A DNA stretch of 64,000 nt, taken from NCBI GenBank assembly GCA_008107755.1, contig VIRH01000085.1, positions 180,484 to 244,483 on the forward strand. Reading direction: 5' to 3'. The notes beneath the pieces are model-generated. The model searched no databases and was not told the DNA's origin. It was given only the letters and a program-made list of their open reading frames with translations. The DNA comes from Rhodobacterales bacterium. GTDB lineage: Bacteria; Pseudomonadota; Alphaproteobacteria; Rhizobiales; Stappiaceae. Every line of letters begins with the position of its first letter. Positions within the stretch are counted from its first letter, which is position 1. Below, piece by piece: positions 45,617 to 54,870 of this stretch. The position numbers and the translations under genes are program-made.

Positions 45617-46173
45617 CACTCTCCCCGCGCTTCTCGCTCACGGTCGGACTTCTGGCCACGTTGTGTCTGGCGGCCATCATTCACATCCTGGTGGTGCTCA
45701 GCATTCCGAAGAACGTCCAGCACAGCGCCTATGACAACGCTTCCGCCTATGGCGCGGACCGGCAGTTCAATCTGCTGCCGGACGTCCGCCCCGGCCAGGA
45801 GGCGCTGCCGGATCTCGACCCGGCGATGAAACACGCCGTCTGCCGGTTTCGTCTGTCGGACGGACCAGTGCTTTTCGATGCCAGTATACCGGTGTCCTTC
45901 TGGTCGATTGGCCTGTTCAATGCGGCTGGTGAGACGGTCTACAGCCTGAACAACCGCACGGCGGGCGCCGACCGGTTGTCGATGCTTGTCCTGACGACCG
46001 AACAACTTTCAATCCTGCGGGAGAACCCTCCGGAGAACCTGGAGGACCTGATCGTCATTGAGACGCGGGACATGAGCGGCTTCGCCCTGCTGCGCGCATT
46101 CGTGCCGCATCCTTCAGAAGCCGCAGACGTGGACACCGCCCTCAAGCGGGCGACCTGCGGCGGCATCAACTAG
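45613..46173 (+). CDS. DUF1254 membrane-anchored protein
   Basis: A 186-residue protein with an N-terminal membrane helix (FSLTVGLLATLCLAAIIHIL) and a periplasmic region with SFWSIGLFNAAGETVYSLNN typical of DUF1254. It overlaps the upstream DUF1214 gene by four bases (ATGA). Likely forms a complex with the DUF1214 partner, since the two domains are usually parts of one chain. Enzymatic role unproven. Confidence 0.82.
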   Translation: MTLSPRFSLTVGLLATLCLAAIIHILVVLSIPKNVQHSAYDNASAYGADRQFNLLPDVRPGQEALPDLDPAMKHAVCRFRLSDGPVLFDASIPVSFWSIGLFNAAGETVYSLNNRTAGADRLSMLVLTTEQLSILRENPPENLEDLIVIETRDMSGFALLRAFVPHPSEAADVDTALKRATCGGIN

Positions 46174-46230
46174 AGCCCGTCAGGACATTTTCCCGCAGCA
46201 CGGAGGCGCCACGAAGGCGCCACACAGCTT

Positions 46231-47913
46231 TCAGTGTCCGCAGGCTTCACGTTCATAGTCCTCGGAAGGCTGCGAAGACCAGTCGTTATCCGGCGTCCCG
46301 AAGTCTCGTTCCCCGGATGCAATCTGGTTGTCCCTGTCCTCAAGCACCAATGGCGACAGCGGCCCGAGAGCCTGGAAGAGATCGCCAAGGATTTCCCTGT
46401 GCCGCCGCCAGCGGCCGATGGAAGAGCGGAAGATCGGTTTCCGGACCTGAAGGTTCGAAAAGGTGGTGACCGGGTCGTCGCCCTTGTAGAACTCCAGACA
46501 CCCCTCTTCCCACGCCATCCCGATCCGGGCCACGAGCGCCCGGCTTTCAGCTTCCTGATTGTGGACGAGGTTTTCGTAGCCAAGGTGGTGAAGCTGCACC
46601 GGAAGCACCTTGTCCCAATGCTTCATGAGCCCATGGTAGACCTGAAAATACTTGCCCAGCGTTTCCTGCGTGAAGCAGTAGTTATGCGCCGGTGAAAGCG
46701 AATGGGAGAGAAGCGAAACGCAGGTGTCAGCGGGCGAGCGGACGCAATGGATGTACGCAGCTTTGGGAAACAGCAGCGCGATCAGCCACAGCATCTCGAA
46801 ATTGTGCGGCATCTTGTCGGTGACCCGATCGGCCCTGCGATCGATCGACAGAAGATCGGCAAGATAGTGCTTCGCAATCTGCCGGAACTCGCGAGGTTCC
46901 ATGCTGTTCAGACGTCGTTCCATCGCGGCATCCGGCGGGCGCATCAGCCCCATCTCGGTCTGCACATGCCTGAAGAAAGGGATCTCCGAGCCGCTGGAGA
47001 TCCGTGAGTGATGACTGACGATCTGTTCGACCAGCGTCGTTCCGGAGCGGGGCATGCCGAAAATGAAAACCGGACGCTCTGAGGAACTGGCAACCTCTTC
47101 ACGTTCCGCGAAGAAACGCTCGTTGAACACGGTTTTCATGAACTCGATGCGATCGGTGTGCGCCTCGATATCGAACGAAGAATACAGCAGACGGCGTGCC
47201 GATCTGAAGTGCCCGACGGCCCGATGCGCATCCCCCAGATCATCCTGAATCTTGCCGGCCGCCCAGTGGAGATTCGCCTGATCGGGAATCGGCATGCCAG
47301 CCGTCTTATCGAGAAGGCTCTCGATCAGCTCGAGTTCCTCCGGGCGCTCCTTGTAGCTTCGCGCCATCGTGAGGCACTGAAGGGCAGCAGGCACTTCCCG
47401 TCCCGAAGCGACAGCCCTCTCGAACCAACCGGTCGCCTCGTCGATATTCCCGATCGTCACTTCCAGCTGCCCCATGCCGAGCAGCGCATAACCGTTGTTT
47501 TCATCCAGAGCCAAAGCGCGATCGAGGCAGGTCCGCGCCAGCACCGGTTGCCGCTTGATCCTGTAGAGGTCGCCAAGTTGGGCGTGATAATCAGCCTCGC
47601 CCGGCGCGAGCTCGACTGCCCGGCGGAGTGACGTCTGGGCCGCCTTCAGATCGCCCGCGTTCAACAGCGCAAGCCCAAGGAGCTGATGCGGCTGGGGATG
47701 TTTGCCCGCCTTTCGCGCTGCCTTTTGCAGCAGCGCGATCGCAACGCCGATATCGCCGCGCTGATAGGCGGCTATTCCGAGCGAGAAGTTCGCCTGTGCA
47801 TTGTTCGGATCATCGCAAAGAATCTCCTCGAACAAGGCGAGCGCAACGCTCAGCCGTCCGGAATGCTGATGAGAAAGCGCCTCCTGAACGCGGCGCTTGA
47901 TATCGGAACTCAT
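46231..47913 (-). CDS. TPR-sulfotransferase fusion protein
   Basis: A 560-residue cytoplasmic protein. Residues about 1-240 are a chain of TPR units (ALFEEILCDDPNNAQANFSLG, YHAQLGDLYRIKRQPVLARTC). The C-terminal half is a sulfotransferase with the PAPS-binding loop FIFGMPRSGTTLVEQI at 284-299 and a second region CVRSPADTCVSLLSH. Such TPR-sulfotransferases are frequent in alphaproteobacteria; some modify proteins or polysaccharide, the acceptor here is unknown. Convergent with the DUF1254 gene. Confidence 0.9.
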   Translation of the reverse strand: MSSDIKRRVQEALSHQHSGRLSVALALFEEILCDDPNNAQANFSLGIAAYQRGDIGVAIALLQKAARKAGKHPQPHQLLGLALLNAGDLKAAQTSLRRAVELAPGEADYHAQLGDLYRIKRQPVLARTCLDRALALDENNGYALLGMGQLEVTIGNIDEATGWFERAVASGREVPAALQCLTMARSYKERPEELELIESLLDKTAGMPIPDQANLHWAAGKIQDDLGDAHRAVGHFRSARRLLYSSFDIEAHTDRIEFMKTVFNERFFAEREEVASSSERPVFIFGMPRSGTTLVEQIVSHHSRISSGSEIPFFRHVQTEMGLMRPPDAAMERRLNSMEPREFRQIAKHYLADLLSIDRRADRVTDKMPHNFEMLWLIALLFPKAAYIHCVRSPADTCVSLLSHSLSPAHNYCFTQETLGKYFQVYHGLMKHWDKVLPVQLHHLGYENLVHNQEAESRALVARIGMAWEEGCLEFYKGDDPVTTFSNLQVRKPIFRSSIGRWRRHREILGDLFQALGPLSPLVLEDRDNQIASGERDFGTPDNDWSSQPSEDYEREACGH

Positions 47914-48218
47914 TGAAACTCCTACGGACTACGCAGCCCTACCAACCTATACTGAACGGTGTAGTTCTCAAGGATGAGGCAGGCAAGACGGCCTTGGCAG
48001 GAAAATTGGCGAGTCGATTGGAAACCTGTAGACAAAAATTACATAACCAGCTGAAATTAAAAGAAAAGAAGCTGGCAAACTAAAATGTAACAAAATGTTT
48101 CAAATCGCCGCACGCACCACACGGCAATCAAAGGTTGCTTTCTAAGACATCGCACTCTATAAGGAAAAGGCTGAACACGGGGTTTCAAAGGCTCACTTCA
48201 GACGCGGCAGCTTTACGT
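47914..48218. other. AT-rich intergenic region
   Basis: About 305 bp. The sulfotransferase promoter lies at the left; the right end is 3' of the lipoprotein gene. An AT-rich tract contains CCAGCT (48047-48052) and AGCTGG (48070-48075) as a six-bp inverted repeat. No gene seen. Confidence 0.45.
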
Positions 48219-49079
48219 CTACTTGATGATGGGAGCCTCTTCGACGCTCCAACCCGTATAGATGCGTGAACGCTTTACGGGCTTATCCAGAGCATATCGG
48301 TCGGACCCGACACAGCCGCCCTCGGCAAGGCGCACCTGGCCCTCAAGTTCGCGGATGGCATTGTTGACCTTCCAGACGCGATCGCGTGTCGGCGTCTCGA
48401 TCTCAAGACCGTCGAGCGCCTTCTTGTAGGCAATGATCCGGTAGCGCAGCGCTTGCCCCACCCATTTGATCATGACCCGGTTTTCCCAGACACGCGCCTT
48501 CGCACCGTCGTAGTTTTCCTCGGTCGTGACAGGCTTGTTCTTGAGGACCCGCAGCCGTTCGTCATCGGCCGCCTTGACCCTGAGGGCAACCTCGCAGAAC
48601 GGCATCACCAGTTCCGCGTCGCCGGAGGCATCGGCCGCGATCTTGTCGTATCGGGCATCGGAAGAGCGAAATTTGTCCGACCTCAGATAGATCAGGTAAA
48701 GATCCGGCGGCACCCGTCCTTCCGTCTCGGGAAGCACCCGGGTGCGCGAAAGCTCGACCATCGTGCCGCCGATCCAGTCCTTGGTCCACGGCGGCCTGAT
48801 CAGCGTCCAGCCGCGATTGCGCAGCAGTTTCTCGTCGTTCGTGTAATTGAATTTCGATACCGGGTCGCCGCGCAGGCGCGCAGCACCTTCCCCGACTTTC
48901 GGCATAAGGTCGTCATGAATGACCGACGGCTCGGCCCTGCCGAAATCGCCGGTGGGTCGGACACAGCCTGCAAGACCGCTTGCCGCAACAAGCACGGCCA
49001 CAAGGACTGCGCTTCGCCGGGCTCTCAAAGCCGGTTGCCGGGCGTGATGACCGGGATATGCCGCATTGCCATTGCCCAT
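48219..49079 (-). CDS. Putative lipoprotein of unknown function
   Basis: A 286-residue protein (from ATG 49079; ATG 49118 is possible). A basic N-terminus and hydrophobic LVAVLVAA run into ASGLAGC, a lipobox with Cys as lipidation site. The mature part has WTLIRPPWTKDWIGGTMVEL and a Cys in PFCEVAL and another in GGCVGS. I do not recognise a family. Outer-membrane or inner-membrane anchoring is inferred from the lipobox. Confidence 0.75.
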   Translation of the reverse strand: MGNGNAAYPGHHARQPALRARRSAVLVAVLVAASGLAGCVRPTGDFGRAEPSVIHDDLMPKVGEGAARLRGDPVSKFNYTNDEKLLRNRGWTLIRPPWTKDWIGGTMVELSRTRVLPETEGRVPPDLYLIYLRSDKFRSSDARYDKIAADASGDAELVMPFCEVALRVKAADDERLRVLKNKPVTTEENYDGAKARVWENRVMIKWVGQALRYRIIAYKKALDGLEIETPTRDRVWKVNNAIRELEGQVRLAEGGCVGSDRYALDKPVKRSRIYTGWSVEEAPIIK

Positions 49080-49142
49080 AGGGCGTTTTCTCCAGCCGCT
49101 CGCTCGGCACGGTTTCATGGGCGGCGGGAATCGTCTGGACCG

Positions 49143-49352
49143 TCAGTCCTTGTCGGACCCGACAGGTCCGGCCGCTTTTCCGATGGTCCCGATTCGTGCG
49201 GCAAGATCAAGGTCGTGGCGCTCATAGCGGACACCTGGAAAGAGGATAACTTGTCCAAAGGTGTCACTGCTCGTCGAATGCTGAATATCGGATCGATGGC
49301 CCACGCGTGCAGTAGGCCGGTGTGCGGATGAAAAATCCAACAAAGTGCCCAT
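49143..49352 (-). CDS. Small conserved hypothetical protein with ILFPGVRYERHD motif
   Basis: A 69-residue protein beginning MGTLLDFSSAHRPTARVG and containing ILFPGVRYERHDLDLAARI. The FPGVRxERH pattern resembles small unknown proteins I recall from Hyphomicrobiales. The start 49352 has a near-ideal Shine-Dalgarno, AAGGAGGAGACG, which strongly supports a real gene despite its size. No function known. Confidence 0.72.
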   Translation of the reverse strand: MGTLLDFSSAHRPTARVGHRSDIQHSTSSDTFGQVILFPGVRYERHDLDLAARIGTIGKAAGPVGSDKD

Positions 49353-49545
49353 CGTCTCCTCCTTCGGTTCATTTCCCGGCAAAGGCGGAATGCCCCGGGG
49401 AAATCGGTCAAACGGGCGACGCATTACTTCCTGCAGCTTCATTAGGAAGCCGTCAGGGTTAACAGCATGCTAACGCTTTTAGTCCAAATTGAAGCTCTCT
49501 CGTTTCGCCGGTCGGGCGGTCTTGTGTATTTTGTAGACGGGTGAC

Positions 49546-50727
49546 ATGCGCCAGAGCCTCCGCTTTCCTTCCTCTCTGCCCTCCTCTTCGCACGGCGAAA
49601 AGACCGCGGGCGGTAAATCGTCGTCCGGCAACGTTCTGCTCGCCGCGACCGAACTCTTTGCAGCTCATTCCCGGCATGATGTTGAAGAAAAAAAGATTTT
49701 TCTGGAGCTTGCGCGCAACCTCCTGCCATCTGCACCGGTTGCCGACAGACGCCGGATCTCCTCCCTGTTGTCGTCCCACCCGGAAGTCCCCGATGACCTG
49801 CTGGAGCAGCTTGCCGACGACGAGGACCCGCTGACCGCCTACCCGGCGCTGCGATACAGCCCTAGGCTTTCTGTGGATCTCCTGTTGCGTAAGGTGAAGT
49901 ACGGTCCGGATTCCTTACGTAAGGGAATCGCAAATCGCCCGTCCTTGCGCGAATCGCTGATCGACGCGCTGTGCACATTCGCCGGCGCAGACGTGATCCG
50001 CATCCTGCTGGAGCGCAGCGACATTCGCCTTACCAGTGCTCACCAGGCCCGGCTGAGCCACCGGAGCGACATCGTCGCTAACCTCGGTCTGGAACTGGCC
50101 GGTCGCGATGCTCTCAATCCGGATGGCCTCATGGGGCAGTTCCTGCATCTACCGGATCAACTGCGCGCCGAAGCCATCGCTGCGGCCGAAATGACCAGTC
50201 TGGTCCGCCAGGCGCAGTCTCCCGCAGTCGCAACGGGCAAACACCCAAGCGCAGCAGAGTTGCGTTTCATCGACGGCCTCATCCAGGAAGCCCTGCGCCA
50301 GAACCGCGTTGGCTTTGCAGAACTCCTCAGCCAGGGGCTTGGCCTGCCACACCCCACCTGCGACCTGCTCCTGCAGGAAGATCAGGGACACGGGCTGATC
50401 GTCGCCCTGAAGGCTGTCGGTCTTTATGGACATGAAACGACGACCGTGCTGATCAGGCTGTTCGGGGAAAAGATCCAGCTTGCGGGAATAAGAGATCTGC
50501 TACGGCTTCATCGGACGTTGAGCCGTGGAGCGGCAGGTGTCCTCGTCGGCCAGTGGATCCTGCACGACCAGGGTGCACAACCCGCCGCATCGCCGAGGCA
50601 TCAACCACAGTACGAGGAAGCCGGCCGCCACCGTGCACACACCGACCAGACCGACAGTCGCGCAGAAGCGCTCAACGCGCGCGATGGCACTGGTTCCATG
50701 CCCTACTCTTCAACCGGAAACGACTAG
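49546..50727 (+). CDS. DUF2336 protein
   Basis: A 393-residue protein of the DUF2336 family: LAATELFAAHSRHDVEEKKIFLELARNLLP, then SSHPEVPDDLLEQLADDEDP and HEAT-like helices, LAADD-type repeats through about residue 330. The C-terminal 70 residues are low-complexity and probably disordered. Function unknown; it is conserved in alphaproteobacteria. Its stop codon overlaps the stop of the convergent DUF1491 gene. Confidence 0.85.
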   Translation: MRQSLRFPSSLPSSSHGEKTAGGKSSSGNVLLAATELFAAHSRHDVEEKKIFLELARNLLPSAPVADRRRISSLLSSHPEVPDDLLEQLADDEDPLTAYPALRYSPRLSVDLLLRKVKYGPDSLRKGIANRPSLRESLIDALCTFAGADVIRILLERSDIRLTSAHQARLSHRSDIVANLGLELAGRDALNPDGLMGQFLHLPDQLRAEAIAAAEMTSLVRQAQSPAVATGKHPSAAELRFIDGLIQEALRQNRVGFAELLSQGLGLPHPTCDLLLQEDQGHGLIVALKAVGLYGHETTTVLIRLFGEKIQLAGIRDLLRLHRTLSRGAAGVLVGQWILHDQGAQPAASPRHQPQYEEAGRHRAHTDQTDSRAEALNARDGTGSMPYSSTGND

Positions 50728-51107
50728 AAGCGGAAAATATCCGCCCCCGGCGCGGGGCCGGACGCGCTATCGTCGTCAGCAAGCGGCAGGTCGATACGTC
50801 CGTCCCGAGCTTCCACTTCGACCAGCCAGAAATCCGGATCCATGCGCGCCTCGCTCTTGAGCCTTGCCTCGAACGTGTCCCGATCCGTCTTCGCAAACAC
50901 CTGTTCGAAGAGCCGTCCCTGCGGCAGTTCACTGAACATGGACTGCGGTGCAGGACCGTAGAAATCATAGCTGCCGTCCAGCCGGTCCACGCAGATGAAA
51001 ACCGCGCCAGCTTCGGCAGCCCCTTTCTTCGAAATGGCCGCAAAGCCGCCCTCCGTGAAGATCCGGCGGACGAGCGCGCTGACGAAGAAATCTGTGGTCA
51101 CTCGCAT
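50724..51107 (-). CDS. DUF1491 protein
   Basis: A 127-residue protein, MRVTTDFFVSALVRRIFTEGG, AVFICVDRLDGSYDFYGPAPQ, typical of DUF1491. Function unknown. ATG 51107 is chosen because the family starts there; the frame extends to 51185 without homology. Confidence 0.88.
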   Translation of the reverse strand: MRVTTDFFVSALVRRIFTEGGFAAISKKGAAEAGAVFICVDRLDGSYDFYGPAPQSMFSELPQGRLFEQVFAKTDRDTFEARLKSEARMDPDFWLVEVEARDGRIDLPLADDDSASGPAPGADIFRF

Positions 51108-51240
51108 GGCTTGCTCCGAAACGGTTCGGCTTGCCGACGAGCGAAGAACGCCCGCAGCACAAACGCCAAACAGCGTGCCGCGCATATGCGAGGCATCGCT
51201 TCTTGGTTCGTGATGTATTTCAGATCACCCGATTGCGCAA

Positions 51241-51990
51241 TCAGCCGGAGAGCGAACGACCGCTGAGCATTTCCAGCCGCTGGATCACCCTCGGACCGGG
51301 CTCACCGGTCAGAGGCAGGGCATTGTCGAGCTCGAACCGCTTGATCGCGTCGGACGTATTGGACCCCATGACCCCGTCGGCGGTCAGCGGGCCATAGCCA
51401 TAGTCTGACAATGCCTGCTGAAGCTTTTTAAGGGCCGGATCCGCGTCAACCGAGGAGACAGGTCGGTTGGTCTGATAATCCGCAACGGTCCCGGCGTAAC
51501 CGGGCTTTGCCTTCGGCAAGGGCGTAGAGGCCTCCATGGGGCTCTCGCCATGCATCATGATAAGCGCCAGCAAGGCCTCGCTTGCCTCGCCGGTCTCCGC
51601 TTGGCCAGCCTTTCTTTCGAAGGACCGGATCGCCCGTTCCGTTGCCGGCCCATTGAGGCCATCCAGGGGGCCTTCGTATAGACCGAGCCGACGAAGCGAA
51701 ATCTGAACGTCGAGGACGAGCGTGGAAATTTCCTGCACCTTCAGCCCGCCGCCGCGCCGACCGTCCGGTTCGGGGACCTGCACGGCCTCGGAACGCTCGC
51801 GCGTCGAGAAGATCGGCGCAGGATGCCGGCCTGGCTGAAGACCAACGGCATTGGCGATGATGAGACAGGCTGTCAGGCCCATGACCACCGCGCCGCCTGC
51901 TGCAACCGGATTGTCCAGTGCCGCCTGACCTGCGCGGGAAAAGAAAGTTTCCGGCTGCTTCGGCGCCGGCGTCTTGGATGCTCTCGCCAT
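51241..51990 (-). CDS. Membrane-anchored peptidoglycan-binding protein
   Basis: A 249-residue protein with one membrane helix (about 28-48) and two PG_binding_1 domains: VQISLRRLGLYEGPLDGLNG near residue 95 and LQQALSDYGYGPLTADGVMG near 190. It would tether to peptidoglycan. Its ATG shares one base with the TAA stop of the upstream kinase-like gene (TAATG), so the two are translationally coupled. Confidence 0.88.
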   Translation of the reverse strand: MARASKTPAPKQPETFFSRAGQAALDNPVAAGGAVVMGLTACLIIANAVGLQPGRHPAPIFSTRERSEAVQVPEPDGRRGGGLKVQEISTLVLDVQISLRRLGLYEGPLDGLNGPATERAIRSFERKAGQAETGEASEALLALIMMHGESPMEASTPLPKAKPGYAGTVADYQTNRPVSSVDADPALKKLQQALSDYGYGPLTADGVMGSNTSDAIKRFELDNALPLTGEPGPRVIQRLEMLSGRSLSG

Positions 51991-53732
51991 TACGCCCCCG
52001 CTGCCGATTTCACGGTGGACCGGCCAAGCTCTGTCTCAAGACCGTCCGGCAGTTTCGCCAGATCGTGCCTGGAGCGCAGGGGAAGCTTCAAGACGACGCT
52101 TTCGCCGTGACCGAGCATGGTCTGAACGCTCAGCTTTCCACCGAGCCGCTCGAATAGACCGTTCGCGAACCCAAGCACCGGCCGCGAGGCTTCCGCGCTC
52201 CAGCGGAGGCAGGACCTCCGGTTGGAAACAGACAGCACGATATGAAGCCCTGAGGCTGCCGCGCCGCCCGACAAATGAACCACGCCGCCATCGCCCGAGG
52301 TTTCCAGCATGTCGGTCAGGACGAGGCACAGTGCCTGCCGCAGCAGCTTGCCGTCTCCAAGGATCTGCGGCGCATTGCGGACAGGTTCCACCTCGATGGA
52401 CGCGCCGAATCCGGCGGCAACCGGGCGGAGCAGAACCGCGCAGCGTTCCAGACTGGAATTTATGTCTACTGGTCCGCATTCGAGGTTTGCCGTCTCGTCG
52501 TCGGCCGGGCCAAGTCCGGAGGCACGTGTCAGGGCAGAAATGCCGTCCTCGCCCGCCTTTCGGATCAGGGCAATCGATTCGGCCGTGGCCTCACCATCTT
52601 CGAGCTGTCGTGTGCGCGCAACGATCTCCGCAAACGCTTCACGCGCCTCGGCGCTGGCGGTCTGGAAGAGGCTATGGCTGAGCTTTCCGGCAAAGGCGTC
52701 TCCCTGTGAGCCGGGGAATTCGCCGGCCTCGTGTTCGGAAGCTTCCGGATTCCGGATCGACAGCAACATGCGCGGTGCGGCGCCTTCCCTTTCAAGATCC
52801 GCTTCGATGGTGCGAAGATGGAACTCCATGGTCCGGTATTCCGCCTGCCCCGTTTCACCGGGAACGTTTGCTCCTACTCGCATCCGCATCTCGAAACGGC
52901 TTCCGGCACCGTCGCGACGGATGTCGGAAAGCCGTGTCAGGAAGAGCGGCCTGTCGGCGACGTGCAGTCTGGAAAACAGCCAATCGTCCCCGGCAACAGG
53001 GGCCTGAAACCCGAACATCTGGCGAACGGGACCGCCAAGCACCTCGGCGTCTCCGTTCCGGCTGACTTCGCATAGGACTTCCGAAACGCCTTCATTGACG
53101 AACTGGCGCTCTTTTGCCGACTGATCAACGGCCTCCTTCGCGTTCTTCCGGTCCTGCGCGATCCGCATGGCGAGCGACCCGGCATAGATCACCGCAGCAA
53201 ATGTGCTGAGGAACCGAACAGCCCCCGGCAGAACCGGGAACTGGGGGAGCGAAAACGGCTGGAACAAAATGATGGAGAGCAACAAGATGCAAAGGCCGCT
53301 TACCCCCGCCACTGTCTTTCGCCGCGTCGAAAGCGCCGCCTCAAGGGGGGGAATGATCAGCCAGACAAGCGCAAAGGACTCACGCCCGCCCGTCAGCAGG
53401 CAAACGCAGGCGACGACGCAGGCAAAAAGACTTGAAGACAGGGTCACGACCCTGTCGAGATTGCCCGAACGGGACAGGTAAAGAGCGATCGGCCACTGGC
53501 TCAGCATCCAGGACAGAACGAGGATGACGGCAGGATGCGGCGCGCCGGCAAGAGCAAGATGCAGCGGCAGCACGAACAGTGCGGCCCCGCCACAGACGAA
53601 GCTGCCGATCAGGAAGGAACGATGCAACGGCGAGAAAAAAGCATCTGCGGCTGCGTGCGGATGAATCATCGCATCAACCCGGGCAAGCCAGGGTCCGGCA
53701 AAATCTCTCAAAAAACTCAAAAACTTACGCAC
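51990..53732 (-). CDS. Degenerate membrane histidine kinase-like protein with PAS
   Basis: A 580-residue protein. About six membrane helices (residues 40-190), a PAS-like region (about 215-330), a helical pair and a C-terminal ATPase-like fold. Canonical marks of a kinase are missing or altered: the expected N-box reads QALCLVLTDMLETS without the conserved Asn, and the G1 DxGxG is replaced by VSNRRS. GHGESVVLKLPLR at the end matches the G2/last strand. It is probably a pseudo-kinase or regulatory partner. GTG 53732 is used; ATG 53669 is an alternative. Confidence 0.78.
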   Translation of the reverse strand: MRKFLSFLRDFAGPWLARVDAMIHPHAAADAFFSPLHRSFLIGSFVCGGAALFVLPLHLALAGAPHPAVILVLSWMLSQWPIALYLSRSGNLDRVVTLSSSLFACVVACVCLLTGGRESFALVWLIIPPLEAALSTRRKTVAGVSGLCILLLSIILFQPFSLPQFPVLPGAVRFLSTFAAVIYAGSLAMRIAQDRKNAKEAVDQSAKERQFVNEGVSEVLCEVSRNGDAEVLGGPVRQMFGFQAPVAGDDWLFSRLHVADRPLFLTRLSDIRRDGAGSRFEMRMRVGANVPGETGQAEYRTMEFHLRTIEADLEREGAAPRMLLSIRNPEASEHEAGEFPGSQGDAFAGKLSHSLFQTASAEAREAFAEIVARTRQLEDGEATAESIALIRKAGEDGISALTRASGLGPADDETANLECGPVDINSSLERCAVLLRPVAAGFGASIEVEPVRNAPQILGDGKLLRQALCLVLTDMLETSGDGGVVHLSGGAAASGLHIVLSVSNRRSCLRWSAEASRPVLGFANGLFERLGGKLSVQTMLGHGESVVLKLPLRSRHDLAKLPDGLETELGRSTVKSAAGA

Positions 53733-54055
53733 GCTACACTACCACACCAAAGGGACGGAGACTCCCGCCGAAACTCTAGATGTCGCCATTGTCGGCCCCA
53801 CCACTTAAGGAACGATAAAGGATGAATCCGAATTGGGTATTTTTTCGAAAACTGTTTGATTTCAACGCGTTGACGCAAAATACGTAAAATTTGACTCAAT
53901 CTTTCAGAAAACTTGTCTCAAACACCTGATTTATTTTATGAAAATTGCTCTCTCCGGCTCAACCGGACATTCTCACGTCCTTGCTATTGTCCCCTCATAA
54001 CAAGCGTGCCAAGGCGCAAAAAAGGCATGCAATTGAACTGACTTTGGGTAGCGAC
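53733..54055. other. AT-rich intergenic region between kinase-like gene and DUF5330 gene
   Basis: About 320 bp, AT-rich between 53800 and 53940, probably containing both divergent promoters. A 20-codon frame with ATG at 53938 and TAA ending at 54000 lies just before the DUF5330 gene but has no good ribosome site; I do not call it. No other gene visible. Confidence 0.45.
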
Positions 54056-54487
54056 ATGTTCTTTCTCTTGAGAACGGCCTTTTGGCTCACGTTGGTGCTT
54101 GTTCTGATTCCCCTGGGTTCGGAGCAGGACGAGACGACCGGCGAAATGGTGGATCCCGTTTCGGCCTTTCTGGCGGCACAGGCAACTGTTTCCGATCTCG
54201 GCGGTTTCTGCCACCGCAATCCACAGGCCTGCGAAACCGGCAGCAACGCTCTGACGGTCATCGGCAGCCGTGCGCGCGACGGCGCACGGATGGTCTATGA
54301 ATTCCTCGACGACCAGGTCGCCGAAACTGACGGCGGCGAGGCAATCGTCACAGGAGCGACTCCCACCGCAAGCGAAGGCGAAGAATTTTCGGGCGACACC
54401 TATCGTCAGCCCGACCTGAACACCGTCTCCAACATGGAGACAGCCTTTGGGCCCGTGCCGCGGCCCAAACCACGCTCGGGTTCCTGA
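54056..54487 (+). CDS. DUF5330 protein
   Basis: A 143-residue membrane-anchored protein: MFFLLRTAFWLTLVLVLIPLG is a membrane segment, then CHRNPQACETG with two Cys, and a proline-rich end VPRPKPR. This is the DUF5330 family of Hyphomicrobiales; function unknown. GGGTAG before ATG 54056. Confidence 0.85.
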   Translation: MFFLLRTAFWLTLVLVLIPLGSEQDETTGEMVDPVSAFLAAQATVSDLGGFCHRNPQACETGSNALTVIGSRARDGARMVYEFLDDQVAETDGGEAIVTGATPTASEGEEFSGDTYRQPDLNTVSNMETAFGPVPRPKPRSGS

Positions 54488-54616
54488 ACCTGAGCGGACA
54501 AGCCGTTCAGGACCGCATGACCTCCGCGGTCCGAAACGGTATTTGCGCCCCGCTGAAGCGGTGTCGACGACCCTCGGCACTGTTCGACGGCTTCACTTCA
54601 GCAGACCTTTCTGCTG

Positions 54617-54660
54617 CGCCGCAGATGGGCTGCTGCCCAATCCATCTGCGGCGTTTCTTT
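54617..54660 (+). terminator. Strong rho-independent terminator
   Basis: CGCCGCAGATGG (54617-54628) pairs exactly with CCATCTGCGGCG (54642-54653) over a 13-base loop and is followed by TTTCTTT. It is 130 bp after the DUF5330 stop, so the transcript has a long 3' end or a small RNA lies between. Confidence 0.82.
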
Positions 54661-54870
54661 ATCCGCTGCGGCACATTGGCTCGCCTCCGGCGCGCTTTGA
54701 GGCGCGATAGAACTGTCTGGCCGACGTCATTGGCACGTCAGCAGGCTCTCCACCGGATCGAGCTCCCGCCGCGACAAAAAAAGAGCGTGCCGGATATGGC
54801 GGCAAAGGATTGTTCGCAGCCGCCCCGCAGTCTATATGAAAGATGAGATGACAGTCCAAAGACCGGTGAC

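Noticed and set aside
53938..54000. 20-codon frame (MKIALSGSTGH...) before the DUF5330 gene
   Set aside because: Resembles an epimerase N-terminus by chance; too short and without a ribosome site.
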